A stretch of 64,000 bases of DNA, taken from Szabonella alba (lineage in GTDB: Bacteria; Pseudomonadota; Alphaproteobacteria; Rhodobacterales; Rhodobacteraceae). Both the position numbers and the translations under genes were made by a program. Position 1 is the stretch's first letter. Every line of letters begins with the position of its first letter. The stretch is taken from NCBI RefSeq assembly GCF_016765775.1, contig NZ_JAESVN010000002.1, forward strand, positions 496,001-560,000, written 5' to 3'. Below, piece after piece: positions 55,029 through 63,044 of the stretch. The notes under the pieces are model-generated. The model searched no databases. It saw only the letters and a list, made by a program, of their open reading frames with translations, and was not told the DNA's origin.

Positions 55029-55745
55029 ATGAATGAACCTGTAAGACAGTTTGCTGAATCCCCGGGGCTGGTTGAGCGAGCCATCGCCGATATCCGCAGC
55101 CTGATCCGCGAACGCGGGCTGATGCCGGGGCAGGCGCTGCCATCCGAGACCGCGATTTCCGAGGCGCTTTCGGTGTCCCGCCCCGTGGTGCGTGAGGCGT
55201 TCCGCGCTCTGTCGGCGCTTCGCGTGCTGGAGATCGGCAACGGGCGGCGGGCGCGGGTGGCCCATCCCGATGCCGCACCTTTGTCGGTGGTGCTGGACCA
55301 TACGGTGCAGATGAAAGAGGTCTCGATCCAGCAGATCCTTGATATGCGCCGCACGCTGGAACTGCGCGCCGCCAGTCTTGCCGCGCTGCGCCGGTCGGAT
55401 GCCGAGGCGCGCGCCCTGCAGGGGATGGTGGACCAGATGTTTGACGCCATCGACGCGCCGGACCGGTTGATGGAACTGGATATCGGTTTTCACGAGGCCA
55501 TCGCCCGCGCCTCGGGGAATCCGCTTTACGGGTTGATCGTGGGATCCTTCCGCGTCATCACCAGCCAGACATGGGCCATCGGCTGGCGCAGCCGCGCCAC
55601 GGCGGAAAACCGGCGCGAGAATATCCGCTGCCATGAACGCATCGCCACCGCCATCGCCGTGCAGGATCCGGCCCGCGCCGAGGCCGCGATGTCGGACCAT
55701 TTCGACAGTGCGATGACGGTCCTGCTGCAGGCGGGTGTGACCTGA
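55029..55745 (+). CDS. GntR/FadR-family transcriptional regulator (FCD domain)
   Basis: This 238-residue regulator has a winged helix (LPSETAISEALSVSRPVVREAFRALSALRVLEIGNGRRARVA) and an FCD domain. The metal-binding residues lie in LDIGFHEAIARASGNPLYGLIVG and RCHERIATAIAVQDPARAEAAMSDHF. FadR-subfamily regulators of this type often respond to sugar acids. It is divergent from the dehydratase-like gene and probably controls the set at 52019-54946. The ATG at 55029 begins the conserved part. The gene ends 14 bases before the second copy of the flanking repeat. Confidence 0.9.
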   Translation: MNEPVRQFAESPGLVERAIADIRSLIRERGLMPGQALPSETAISEALSVSRPVVREAFRALSALRVLEIGNGRRARVAHPDAAPLSVVLDHTVQMKEVSIQQILDMRRTLELRAASLAALRRSDAEARALQGMVDQMFDAIDAPDRLMELDIGFHEAIARASGNPLYGLIVGSFRVITSQTWAIGWRSRATAENRRENIRCHERIATAIAVQDPARAEAAMSDHFDSAMTVLLQAGVT

Positions 55746-55759
55746 AGCTGAGACCCCTA

Positions 55760-55938
55760 CAGGCTGCTGAAAAGCCATTTCGGGGTGCGACGTGAGGTTG
55801 ACTCAGTCCGTTTTGCATTGCGGGAGCGATTGCCCCGGCACCACAAGCCCCGCGCGCCGACAAAGGACAGCACCAGCGCGGCGGCCTCTGGGCCACCGGA
55901 CAGCAAGCGGAAACCTTTGCAGATGGCCTGTCACAGCT
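55760..55938 (+). repeat. Non-coding repeat, copy B, right border of the catabolic block
   Basis: It begins with CAGGCTGCTGAAAAGCCATT and continues with blocks shared with copy A (CCGTTTTGCATTGC, GACAAAGGACAGC, GGACAGCAAGCGGAAACC) in the same orientation. Compared with copy A it carries about 33 extra bases, bracketed by a repeated GGACAGC. No convincing open frame is present. It lies between the convergent FadR-like gene and chrR, so both copies occupy convergent gaps. Confidence 0.7.
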
Positions 55939-55948
55939 CTGAGGGCCG

Positions 55949-56599
55949 TCAGATCCGCAGGAAGGGTTGCGCCAGTCGCGCGGCCAGACCGTTGAAGCGC
56001 AAGGGCGCATCGGTCGCGGCAAGGCAGATGCAATCCTCTCCCGCCTCGGCAATCGGCTGATGATGCAGATCCTCATCCGCGATTTCCAGATCGCCGGGGC
56101 CGAAGCGGTCGGTTTCATCGCGGAAGGCGCCTTGCAGCACCAGCGTCAGTTCCATGCCGCGATGGCCGTGATCGGGCACTTTCTGCCCGGCGGCGATATG
56201 CAGAAGCCGCGCCCGCGCCCCGTTTTCCGTGGGCAGGATCGCCTGCCGCACGCCCATGCCGATGGATCGCCATTTCACCGCCTCGGGGCCGCCGCCGACC
56301 ATGGCCGCCAGCGGCGCGGGAAAGATGCCCATGCGGCGCGGCGCATCGCGCGAAACCGGGGCCGGGGCCGAACGGATCCGCGCCATCGTGGCGGCAAGGC
56401 TGTGCTCGGACATGGCCACCGCGCCCGCGCATTCCATCACCGCGCCGCCGACGGCCTCATACCCGGCAAAGCGCGCGCGGCAGTCGTCGCACAGCGACAG
56501 ATGGGTTGCGACGACAAGGCTGAAGGCTTCGGGCAACTGGCCCGCCGCATAGCCCATCAAGAGCGCATCCGAGATATGATGTTTGATCGTCATCGTCAT
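55949..56599 (-). CDS. chrR: ChrR-type zinc anti-sigma factor
   Basis: This 216-residue anti-sigma factor of RpoE has an N-terminal zinc-binding domain (HHISDALLMGYAAGQLPEAF, then THLSLCDDCRARF with the HxxxCxxC site). A C-terminal cupin domain follows (GQKVPDHGHRGMELTLVLQGAFRDE, with a His/His/Glu metal site). In R. sphaeroides ChrR releases RpoE when singlet oxygen is present. The start at 56599 is the first of two ATG codons six bases apart. The rpoE stop lies 11 bases upstream, so the pair is co-transcribed from the rpoE promoter. Confidence 0.95.
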   Translation of the reverse strand: MTMTIKHHISDALLMGYAAGQLPEAFSLVVATHLSLCDDCRARFAGYEAVGGAVMECAGAVAMSEHSLAATMARIRSAPAPVSRDAPRRMGIFPAPLAAMVGGGPEAVKWRSIGMGVRQAILPTENGARARLLHIAAGQKVPDHGHRGMELTLVLQGAFRDETDRFGPGDLEIADEDLHHQPIAEAGEDCICLAATDAPLRFNGLAARLAQPFLRI

Positions 56600-56610
56600 T
56601 CCGTTGGCCT

Positions 56611-57171
56611 TCAACCCATCTTGTGGCGCAGTCTTTCCAGCGCCAGTCTGATCCGTGATTTGATCGTGCCCAGCGGCAGGCCGGTTTCGGCGGCAATCTC
56701 GGTATGGGAGAGATCGCCGAAATAGGCCCGCTCGATCAGCACGCGCTGCTTCTCGGGCAGCCGGGCGATGGCCTCGCCCAGACGCTCGGTATCCTGCTGC
56801 ATTTCCAGTGCCGCCTGCTGGTCCGGCTCTGCCTCGGGGCCCCAGGGCAGATCCTCGGGTTCCGGGCGGCGCGCCTTGCGCAGCGCGTCGATGCGTCGGT
56901 TTCGGGCGATGGTGAACACCCATGTCGCGACCGAGGCGCGGGCGGGATCGAACAGATGCGCCTTGTTCCACAAGACCGCCATCACATCCTGCGCGCAATC
57001 CTCGGCCAGCGCGGCACTTGCACCCGATTTCATCAGGAAGCCCTTCACCCGGGGCGCGAAATGCCGGAACAGGGCGGCAAACGCCGCCTCATCCCTGTCG
57101 TCACGCACCCGGATCAGAAGTGCTGCCCAGTCATCCCCGATCCTGCCTTCGGTCACGGTCACCCTTCCCAT
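56611..57171 (-). CDS. rpoE: RpoE-type ECF sigma factor (singlet-oxygen response)
   Basis: This sigma factor is 186 residues from the ATG at 57171. Region 2 is EAAFAALFRHFAPRVKGFLMKSGASAALAEDCAQDVMAVLWNKAHLFDP, continuing with WVFTIARNRRIDALRKARRPEPEDLP. Region 4 is LGEAIARLPEKQRVLIERAYFGDLSHTEIAAETGLPLGTIKSRIRLALERL. It matches the Rhodobacter RpoE that drives the singlet-oxygen response. An in-frame ATG at 57258 would add 29 residues. It sits almost on the predicted transcription start (about 57257) and would need leaderless translation, so the internal start is preferred. ChrR follows after 11 bases. Confidence 0.93.
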   Translation of the reverse strand: MGRVTVTEGRIGDDWAALLIRVRDDRDEAAFAALFRHFAPRVKGFLMKSGASAALAEDCAQDVMAVLWNKAHLFDPARASVATWVFTIARNRRIDALRKARRPEPEDLPWGPEAEPDQQAALEMQQDTERLGEAIARLPEKQRVLIERAYFGDLSHTEIAAETGLPLGTIKSRIRLALERLRHKMG

Positions 57172-57190
57172 GCGCGTCACGGTGCGCGCC

Positions 57191-57213
57191 GCAGATGCAG
57201 CATAGGCATCTGC
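57191..57213 (-). promoter_or_regulatory. Hairpin in the rpoE leader
   Basis: GCAGATGC and GCATCTGC form an 8-bp perfect stem with a 7-base loop. The hairpin lies 20 bases upstream of the preferred rpoE start codon and downstream of the predicted transcription start. If the gene instead starts at 57258, the hairpin would lie inside the coding region. Confidence 0.5.
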
Positions 57214-57263
57214 GACGAAAGGCGCATCCGGTTTTTCGCAGGGCTGCATATCGAACATGGCGG

Positions 57264-57292
57264 GATTACGCGGTAGACTGTCAACCGGATCA
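57264..57292 (-). promoter_or_regulatory. rpoEp: RpoE-dependent promoter of rpoE-chrR
   Basis: On the minus strand TGATCC (57287-57292) is followed after exactly 18 bases by TAATC (57264-57268). The known R. sphaeroides RpoE consensus, as I recall it, is TGATCC-N18-TAAG-like. The predicted start of transcription is near 57257. It indicates autoregulation of rpoE-chrR. Confidence 0.8.
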
Positions 57293-57337
57293 CTCGGGCC
57301 TGCCGCAAGAAGACGAAATTTCTGCTGACGGGCATTT

Positions 57338-57366
57338 TGATCCGCTGGCCTCCCTGCAGCGTAACC
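57338..57366 (+). promoter_or_regulatory. RpoE-dependent promoter of the oxidoreductase gene set
   Basis: TGATCC (57338-57343) is followed after exactly 18 bases by TAACC (57362-57366), reading toward the flavin oxidoreductase gene at 57405. With the promoter at 57264-57292 it makes a divergent pair driven by the same sigma factor. Confidence 0.75.
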
Positions 57367-57404
57367 TTGCGGAATACCTGTTGTTCCGCCTGTCAGGAGA
57401 CCCC

Positions 57405-58709
57405 ATGCCCTTTGAAACCAAAGGCCCCGCCACCCGCCGTATTGCCGTGATCGGCGGGGGCATTTCGGGCATGGCCGCCGCCCATCTTCTGGCCCGCGAC
57501 CATCAGGTGGTGCTGATCGAGGCCGAACCGCGTCTGGGCGGCCATGCGCGCACCGTGCTGGCCGGAAAGCGCGGGGATCAGCCGGTCGATACCGGGTTCA
57601 TCGTCTTCAATGAGGTGAATTATCCGCATCTGACCCAGCTGTTCCGCGATCTCGATGTTCCGACCGCGCCAAGCTCGATGAGTTTCGGCGCTTCCATCGG
57701 CGGGGGGCGGTTCGAATACGGGTTCCGCAACTGGCAGGGCCTGTTTGCGCAGAAATCCAACCTTGCCGATCCGCGCTACTATGCAATGCTGCGCGATATC
57801 CTGCGCTTCAACCGCGAGGCCGAGCGGCTGGCGGGGGACGGGTCGATGTCGATCCGCGAATTTCTGGATCTGCTGGGAACGGGCGACTGGTTCCGCGACC
57901 GCTATCTTCTGCCGCTCTCGGGGGCGATCTGGTCAACGCCCTGTCAGGGCATTCTGGACTTTCCCGCCCGGGCGATGATTGATTTTTTCCGCAATCACGC
58001 GCTGCTGGGCGTCACGGGGCAGCATCAGTGGCGCACCGTGCGGGGCGGGTCGGTTGAATATGTCCGCCGCCTGCAGGGCGCACTCGAACGCGCCGGTGTC
58101 GATCTGCGGCTGGGCACCCCGGTCGAGGCCGTGCTGCGTGAGGCCGGCATGCCGCGCCTGCGCTGCCGGGGTGGCGAATGGGAAATGTTCGACGAGGTCA
58201 TCTTTGCCACCCATTCCGATGTGACCCTGCGCCTTCTGGCCGATGCCGATGCGGCCGAGGCGCGCGATCTGGCCGCGATCCGCTATCAGCCGAATGATGT
58301 GGTGCTGCATTCCGATCCGGCGATGATGCCGCGCCGCAAGGGGGCCTGGGCCTCATGGGTCTATGTCGAACAGGCAGGTGGCAAACCGGGGCCGCGCGCC
58401 GACCGGATCGACCTGACCTATTGGATGAATTCCCTGCAGCCGATCCCGATGGAGGATCCTCTTTTCGTGACGCTGAACGCCAATGCCCGCATCCGTGAAG
58501 ACCTGATCCATGATCAGGTGACCTTTCACCATCCGGTCTATACGCTTGAGGCGCTTGCCGCGCAGCAAAGGCTGCGGGCGGGTAATGGCGCAAGGGCGAC
58601 ATGGTTCTGCGGGGCATGGATGCGCAACGGATTTCATGAGGACGGCTTCGCCTCGGCGGTCGATGTTGTCGAACGTCTGCGCGCCGATGAAAGGGCCATT
58701 GCGGCATGA
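57405..58709 (+). CDS. FAD-dependent oxidoreductase of the RpoE regulon (UfaD-like)
   Basis: This 434-residue flavoprotein has the dinucleotide motif RIAVIGGGISGMAAAHLLA, then VLIEAEPRLGGHARTV and DTGFIVFNEVNYPHLTQLF, and a C-terminal amine-oxidase-type end (CGAWMRNGFHEDGFASAVDVVERL). In R. sphaeroides the equivalent gene next to rpoE-chrR acts in furan fatty acid synthesis as a desaturase (UfaD), as I recall it. It probably modifies a methylated acyl chain in membrane lipids. The RpoE promoter lies 39 bases upstream. The ATG at 57405 fits the nucleotide-binding site. It overlaps the next gene by four bases (ATGA). Confidence 0.9.
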   Translation: MPFETKGPATRRIAVIGGGISGMAAAHLLARDHQVVLIEAEPRLGGHARTVLAGKRGDQPVDTGFIVFNEVNYPHLTQLFRDLDVPTAPSSMSFGASIGGGRFEYGFRNWQGLFAQKSNLADPRYYAMLRDILRFNREAERLAGDGSMSIREFLDLLGTGDWFRDRYLLPLSGAIWSTPCQGILDFPARAMIDFFRNHALLGVTGQHQWRTVRGGSVEYVRRLQGALERAGVDLRLGTPVEAVLREAGMPRLRCRGGEWEMFDEVIFATHSDVTLRLLADADAAEARDLAAIRYQPNDVVLHSDPAMMPRRKGAWASWVYVEQAGGKPGPRADRIDLTYWMNSLQPIPMEDPLFVTLNANARIREDLIHDQVTFHHPVYTLEALAAQQRLRAGNGARATWFCGAWMRNGFHEDGFASAVDVVERLRADERAIAA

Positions 58710-59467
58710 CCGGCATTGCCCATCTTGCGGGGCAGACCTTTCACGGGCGGCGCGGCGATATCGCCAACGCCTTCCGCTATCATGTCGATTATGTGTTGCT
58801 GGATCCCGCGACTGCGCAGGGGCCGCAGGTGCCGCGTCTGTTTTCGCGCAACCGGGGCAATCTGATGTCGCTGTGGGACCGTGACCATGGTGGAGCCCCC
58901 GGCGCGGGGCGCGGCCTGCCCTGGGTGCATGAGGTTCTGGCGGCCCATGGCCTGCCTGATCCGGCGCGCATCCGCCTGCTGGCGCAACCGCGCGTGCTGG
59001 GCCATGTGTTCAACCCGGTCTCCTTCTGGCTGTGTGAGGATGCAGCGGGCGGCGTCTTTTGCGTGATCGCCGAGGTGACGAATACGTTCGGGGACCGTCA
59101 CTCCTATCTGTGCCACCGGGAGGATCACGCCCCGATCACCCGGCATGACCGCATCGACGCGCAGAAAATCTTTCATGTCTCGCCCTTTCAGCCGGTTGCG
59201 GGCGGCTATCGGTTCCGCTTCGATTTCCGGCCGGACCGGATTGGTATCTGGATCGCATTCCGTGCAGGCCCCGAAGGTGTTTATGCGACGCTGACGGGCC
59301 GCCTGCAGCCGCTGACAGCAACGCGGATCCTTGGCATCTGCCTGCGCCGTCCGTTCGGGTCGCGCAGGGTGCTGGCGCTGATCCACTGGCAGGCGCTGAA
59401 ACTCTGGTGGAAGGGCGCGCGTTTCTTCACCCGGCCCGAACCGCCCCAGAAAGAGGTGACGCGCTGA
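58706..59467 (+). CDS. DUF1365 family protein of the RpoE regulon
   Basis: This 253-residue protein has the DUF1365 pattern: GQTFHGRRGDIANAFRYHVDYVLLD, FSRNRGNLMSLWDRDHGG, VLGHVFNPVSFWLCEDAAGG, VIAEVTNTFGDRHSYLCHRE and KIFHVSPFQPVAGGYRFRF. It nearly always accompanies the flavin oxidoreductase upstream and is linked with furan or cyclopropane fatty acid chemistry. An oxygenase role (UfaO) has been proposed for a member of this operon, and I cannot tell which protein it is. It starts inside the end of the oxidoreductase gene. Confidence 0.9.
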   Translation: MTGIAHLAGQTFHGRRGDIANAFRYHVDYVLLDPATAQGPQVPRLFSRNRGNLMSLWDRDHGGAPGAGRGLPWVHEVLAAHGLPDPARIRLLAQPRVLGHVFNPVSFWLCEDAAGGVFCVIAEVTNTFGDRHSYLCHREDHAPITRHDRIDAQKIFHVSPFQPVAGGYRFRFDFRPDRIGIWIAFRAGPEGVYATLTGRLQPLTATRILGICLRRPFGSRRVLALIHWQALKLWWKGARFFTRPEPPQKEVTR

Positions 59468-59487
59468 GCGGCCCGCCCCGAACAGAC

Positions 59488-60759
59488 ATGGCCCAGAACG
59501 ATAGGGCCCAAGACGACAGGAGCCGCCCCGCCCCGGCGCTGTCGCTGCTGCCATGGTCGCTTTTTGCGGCCCTGATCGCGGCGGCGGGCCTGCCGATCTA
59601 CATTCATGCGCCGAAATTCTATGTCGACACCTATGGCGTGCCGCTGGCGACGCTGGGGGTGGCGCTGTTTGCACTGCGGCTCCTGGATGTGGTGCAGGAT
59701 CCTGCGCTGGGCTGGCTTGCGGAACGCACAAGACGGCGGCGCGGGGTCCTGGTCGCGGGCGCGGTTCTGCTGATTGCCGGGGCGATGGCGGGGCTGTTCG
59801 CACTGCCGCCGCCAATTGCGCCGCTTGCATGGTTCGCATTGATGCTGGCGCTGCTGTTCTCGGCCTTTTCCTTTCTGACGATCTGTTTCTATGCGCAGGG
59901 GGTTGTGCGGGGGGCCGCGCTGCCCGGCGGGCATCTGGCGCTTGCCGGCTGGCGTGAAACTGGGGCGCTGATCGGGATTTCCCTTGCCGCCATCGCCCCG
60001 GTTGCCCTTGCGCCGCTGACCGACCGGCCCTTCACGGGGTTTGCGCTGGGCTTTGCGGTGCTGGCGCTGGTTGCCGCCCTTGCCATGCGCCGGGAATGGC
60101 GCGCCGCCCCGCCGCCGGTGGCAGCACCGGCAGGGCCGTCCTTTGCCGCGCTGCTGGCCGATCCTGCCCTGCGCGGCCTTCTGCTGCTGGCGCTGGTCAA
60201 TGCCGCGCCGGTCGCTGTGACCTCTACCCTGTTTCTGTTCTTCGTCGAAAGCCGTCTGGCCGAGCCCGCGCTTGCCGGTCCGCTGCTGCTGCTGTTCTTT
60301 CTGTCGGCGGCACTGACAGCGCCGGCATGGGGCCGCCTTGCGCACCGCATCGGGGCGCGGCGGGCCCTTCTGGCGGGCATGGGGCTGGCGATCCCGGCCT
60401 TCGCGCTGGCGCTGACCCTGGGGCCCGGGCAGGTTGCATTGTTCGCGGTGATCTGTGCCGCCTCGGGCGCGGCACTGGCCGCCGATATGGTGCTGCTGCC
60501 CGCGATCCTTGCGCGCCATCTGGCGGCGCGCGGGGCCGAGGCGATGGGGTTTGGCCTGTGGTCATTCGCCTCGAAATCCATGCTGGCGGTGGCGGCGGTG
60601 ACGCTGTTTCCGCTGCTGGATCTTGCCGGGTTCCGCGCAGGCGGCGCGAATGACGCGGGCGCGCTGCAGGCGCTGACGCTGCTTTATGCGGGGCTGCCCT
60701 GCGCGCTCAAACTGGGGGCGATTGCGCTGCTCTGGCGCAGTCGCGCGCTGCCGGATTGA
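59488..60759 (+). CDS. MFS transporter (MelB/GPH-like) of the RpoE regulon
   Basis: This 423-residue membrane protein has about twelve hydrophobic segments and the loop motif LGWLAERTRRRRGVLV between helices 2 and 3, which matches the MFS signature. The nearest group is the glycoside-pentoside-hexuronide (COG2211) type. In R. sphaeroides a similar transporter gene sits in the RpoE-controlled operon with the oxidoreductase and DUF1365 genes. What it moves is not known. The ATG at 59488 lies 20 bases after the DUF1365 stop; the frame stays open upstream inside the DUF1365 gene. Confidence 0.87.
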   Translation: MAQNDRAQDDRSRPAPALSLLPWSLFAALIAAAGLPIYIHAPKFYVDTYGVPLATLGVALFALRLLDVVQDPALGWLAERTRRRRGVLVAGAVLLIAGAMAGLFALPPPIAPLAWFALMLALLFSAFSFLTICFYAQGVVRGAALPGGHLALAGWRETGALIGISLAAIAPVALAPLTDRPFTGFALGFAVLALVAALAMRREWRAAPPPVAAPAGPSFAALLADPALRGLLLLALVNAAPVAVTSTLFLFFVESRLAEPALAGPLLLLFFLSAALTAPAWGRLAHRIGARRALLAGMGLAIPAFALALTLGPGQVALFAVICAASGAALAADMVLLPAILARHLAARGAEAMGFGLWSFASKSMLAVAAVTLFPLLDLAGFRAGGANDAGALQALTLLYAGLPCALKLGAIALLWRSRALPD

Positions 60760-61026
60760 GGGCTGGCCAAAAAGGGGACGGAGGGCAAAGGTTTCCGCTT
60801 TGACATATCCGGGGAACAAAACCGCCCATCCGACGCAGGAAAAGCGCGCCAAAGGGTCGATTATCGGGGATCTACCCGGTATCCTTTCGGCATTGCAGAG
60901 GGGTGGGCTGCGGAACCATCGGGGGCCGCGCCGGGTTTCCCCCGGTCAGGAGGCAGGCAGAACCCCACCGTTCCGGCGGGTGCTGCGGCGATTGGATGAG
61001 TGCAGGATGGAAGAAAGGACAGCGGG

Positions 61027-61764
61027 ATGAGGGATTGGCAAGGCAAGCGGTATTGGCTGGTGGGCGCAAGTGAGGGGCTGGGGCTGGCATTGGCCCGGCA
61101 GATCAGCACTGCAGGCGCCGAGGTGATCCTTTCGGCCCGTGACGATGAACGCCTTGCCCGCGCCGCCGCCGGAATGCCCGGTCGCGTGTCCCATATCGCG
61201 CTGGATGTGGCCGATTCCGCCTCGATCCGCTCGGCCGCCGCGACGGTCGGCCCGGTGGACGGGCTGGTGTTTCTGGCCGGGGTCTACTGGCCGATGAAGG
61301 CGCAGGACTGGGATACCGACAAGGTTGAGGCGATGTGCGACGTGAATTTCACCGGCTGCGCACGGATGCTGGGCGCGGTGCTGCCCGAAATGGTGGCGCG
61401 CGGGCAGGGCCATGTCGTGCTGACCGGGTCGCTGGCGGGCATGCGCGGGCTGCCGGGCGCGGTGGGCTATGCGGCGTCCAAGGCCGGGGTGATGGCGCTG
61501 GCTGAATCCCTGCATGCCGATCTGCGTGGCACGGGCGTCGAGGTGCAGCTTGCCAATCCGGGCTTTATCCGCACCCGCCTGACCGACAAGAACGATTTCA
61601 ACATGCCCTTCATCATGGATCCGGACACCGCCGCGCGGGAAATGTTCGAACATATGCAGACCGACCATTTCAAGAAAAGCTTTCCCATGCTGTTCTCATG
61701 GCTGTTCCGCCTGTCGAAATTTCTGCCCGACTGGGCTTATTACCGGCTTTTCGCGCCAAAATAG
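61027..61764 (+). CDS. Short-chain dehydrogenase/reductase next to the RpoE regulon
   Basis: This 245-residue SDR has the cofactor site YWLVGASEGLGLALARQI, VLTGSLAGMRGLPGAVGYAASKAGVMALAESL with the Ser and the Tyr-x-x-x-Lys catalytic site, and NPGFIRTRLTDKNDFNMPF. An SDR of this kind ends the matching cluster in R. sphaeroides, so it may process lipid-derived aldehydes or ketones. It lies 267 bases after the transporter gene, and I found no clear promoter in that gap, though TTTGACAT at about 60802 is possible. The ATG at 61027 is preceded by AAGGACAGCGG. Confidence 0.87.
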   Translation: MRDWQGKRYWLVGASEGLGLALARQISTAGAEVILSARDDERLARAAAGMPGRVSHIALDVADSASIRSAAATVGPVDGLVFLAGVYWPMKAQDWDTDKVEAMCDVNFTGCARMLGAVLPEMVARGQGHVVLTGSLAGMRGLPGAVGYAASKAGVMALAESLHADLRGTGVEVQLANPGFIRTRLTDKNDFNMPFIMDPDTAAREMFEHMQTDHFKKSFPMLFSWLFRLSKFLPDWAYYRLFAPK

Positions 61765-61776
61765 CGCCGCAAATCC

Positions 61777-61869
61777 TTTTCACCTGTTCTCAAATATCCC
61801 ACGGGGGGTCCGGGGGTGTGAAACCCCCGGCTTCTGGCTTGGGTCCGGGGGCGTGAAACCCCCGGCTTC
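61777..61869. terminator. Tandem hairpins with a dispersed-repeat tail, between convergent genes
   Basis: Two near-identical 29-base units (61806-61834 and 61841-61869) each form a CCGGGGG...CCCCCGG hairpin with a GTGAAA-type loop. Next to them, on the minus strand, lies CCCCGTGGGATATTTGAG with GGTGAAAAGG (61777-61806), the same tail as at 23991-24020. The site lies between the convergent SDR and saccharopine dehydrogenase genes and probably stops transcription from both sides. Confidence 0.7.
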
Positions 61870-61889
61870 ACCTTCAACCCGCGCTGCCC

Positions 61890-63032
61890 TCAGCCCAGAT
61901 GGTCCACCCGCGCCATATATTGCGCCAGTCCCTTGACCTGGTCCAGCCATGCCGCGACCAGCCGGGGATCATGAGGTGCCGGATGCACGCCTGCGGGCAG
62001 GGCGCGGGACAGGACCCCCTCGACCGCCAGCGACACCGGCACAGACACAAGTCGCGCCATCGCCGTGCCGCGCGCATCGCCCCAGGCATCCATCGCCCAG
62101 GTTTCATGAAACACCGCGCGCCCTTCGCGCTCGGCCTTCAGCGACACGAACAGCACCACGCGGTCGGGTTCGCCTTCGCCGTAAGCATTGTCGCGCCAGA
62201 ACTGATCGGCCATCTCGCGCAACCGCGCCTCACCGGCATCCCCGCTCAGGCCTTCGATCTCGCGGAAGACCGGCGCCCAGGCCTCGGACCAGCCGTTCAG
62301 CCGGATCGTGCCGCGCACGAAATCGCGCAGCTTCCAGTCGGGATCAAAACGGTAATCGGCGATGAAGGGCAGGCTGTCGCGGTTGGGATAGACCTCAAAG
62401 CTTTCGGGTTGCGGCAGCGGCGCGTCATAGGCGGTGATCGCATCCCAAGGCCGGGCCACCCGCAATTCACTGAAATTGCGCAAGGATACGGAAGGTGATC
62501 GCAGCGCCTTCAGCACCCCCAGCGGCGACCATGAGAATTTGTAGCGAAAGGCATTGGGCACTTTCGGCACGCCGCCGCAATAGGAGGTGAAGGAGATCAC
62601 ATTGCCCGCGTCATAGGCAGCACTGGCGCGATATCGCGCCACCAGATCATGCGCCATCAGATGGTCGATGCCGGGATCCAGCCCGATTTCATTGATATTG
62701 ACCAGCCCCTTATCACGGAATTCCGCGTCCAGCGCGCGCATGTCCGGCGCGATATAGCTGGAGGACACGAAATGTGCCCCCGCCGCAAGGCAGGCCTTGG
62801 CCACAAGCACATGCTGGTCCGCGGGCAGCATGGACACCGCCACATCGCCGGGTTGCAGCGCCGCCGTCAGCGCCTCCAGCGTATAGGGGCGGATATCGGT
62901 CGCGACATCGCCCACCGCCTCGGTCGCCTTGGTGACCGTCCGGTTCCAGACCGTGACGGGATGGCCTGCCGCGATCAGCCGCCGCAATCCGGGGATGGCC
63001 GACAGGCCGGTTCCGCACCAATGGATCGTCAT
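61890..63032 (-). CDS. Saccharopine dehydrogenase (L-glutamate-forming type)
   Basis: This 380-residue NAD(P)-dependent saccharopine dehydrogenase-like protein has an N-terminal Rossmann domain (IHWCGTGLSAIPGLRRLIAAGHPVTVWNRT) and the family segment FVSSSYIAPDMRALDAEFRDKGLVNINEIGLDPGIDHLMA. A C-terminal domain follows with TSYCGGVPKVPNAFRYKFSWSPLGVLKAL. This last part matches the LYS9 type, which splits saccharopine to glutamate and aminoadipate semialdehyde. It lies 12 bases after the other saccharopine dehydrogenase gene. Together the two enzymes convert lysine and 2-oxoglutarate to aminoadipate semialdehyde. Direction in the cell is probably lysine breakdown. Confidence 0.9.
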   Translation of the reverse strand: MTIHWCGTGLSAIPGLRRLIAAGHPVTVWNRTVTKATEAVGDVATDIRPYTLEALTAALQPGDVAVSMLPADQHVLVAKACLAAGAHFVSSSYIAPDMRALDAEFRDKGLVNINEIGLDPGIDHLMAHDLVARYRASAAYDAGNVISFTSYCGGVPKVPNAFRYKFSWSPLGVLKALRSPSVSLRNFSELRVARPWDAITAYDAPLPQPESFEVYPNRDSLPFIADYRFDPDWKLRDFVRGTIRLNGWSEAWAPVFREIEGLSGDAGEARLREMADQFWRDNAYGEGEPDRVVLFVSLKAEREGRAVFHETWAMDAWGDARGTAMARLVSVPVSLAVEGVLSRALPAGVHPAPHDPRLVAAWLDQVKGLAQYMARVDHLG

Positions 63033-63044
63033 CTGTGAACTCCT

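Noticed and set aside
55785-56060. A 91-codon plus-strand frame inside repeat copy B
   Set aside because: It runs into the end of chrR on the other strand, lacks a ribosome site, and the copy A sequence does not preserve the frame.
60686-61030. A 114-codon plus-strand frame between the MFS and SDR genes
   Set aside because: It begins inside the MFS gene in another frame, has no ribosome site and no recognisable domain.
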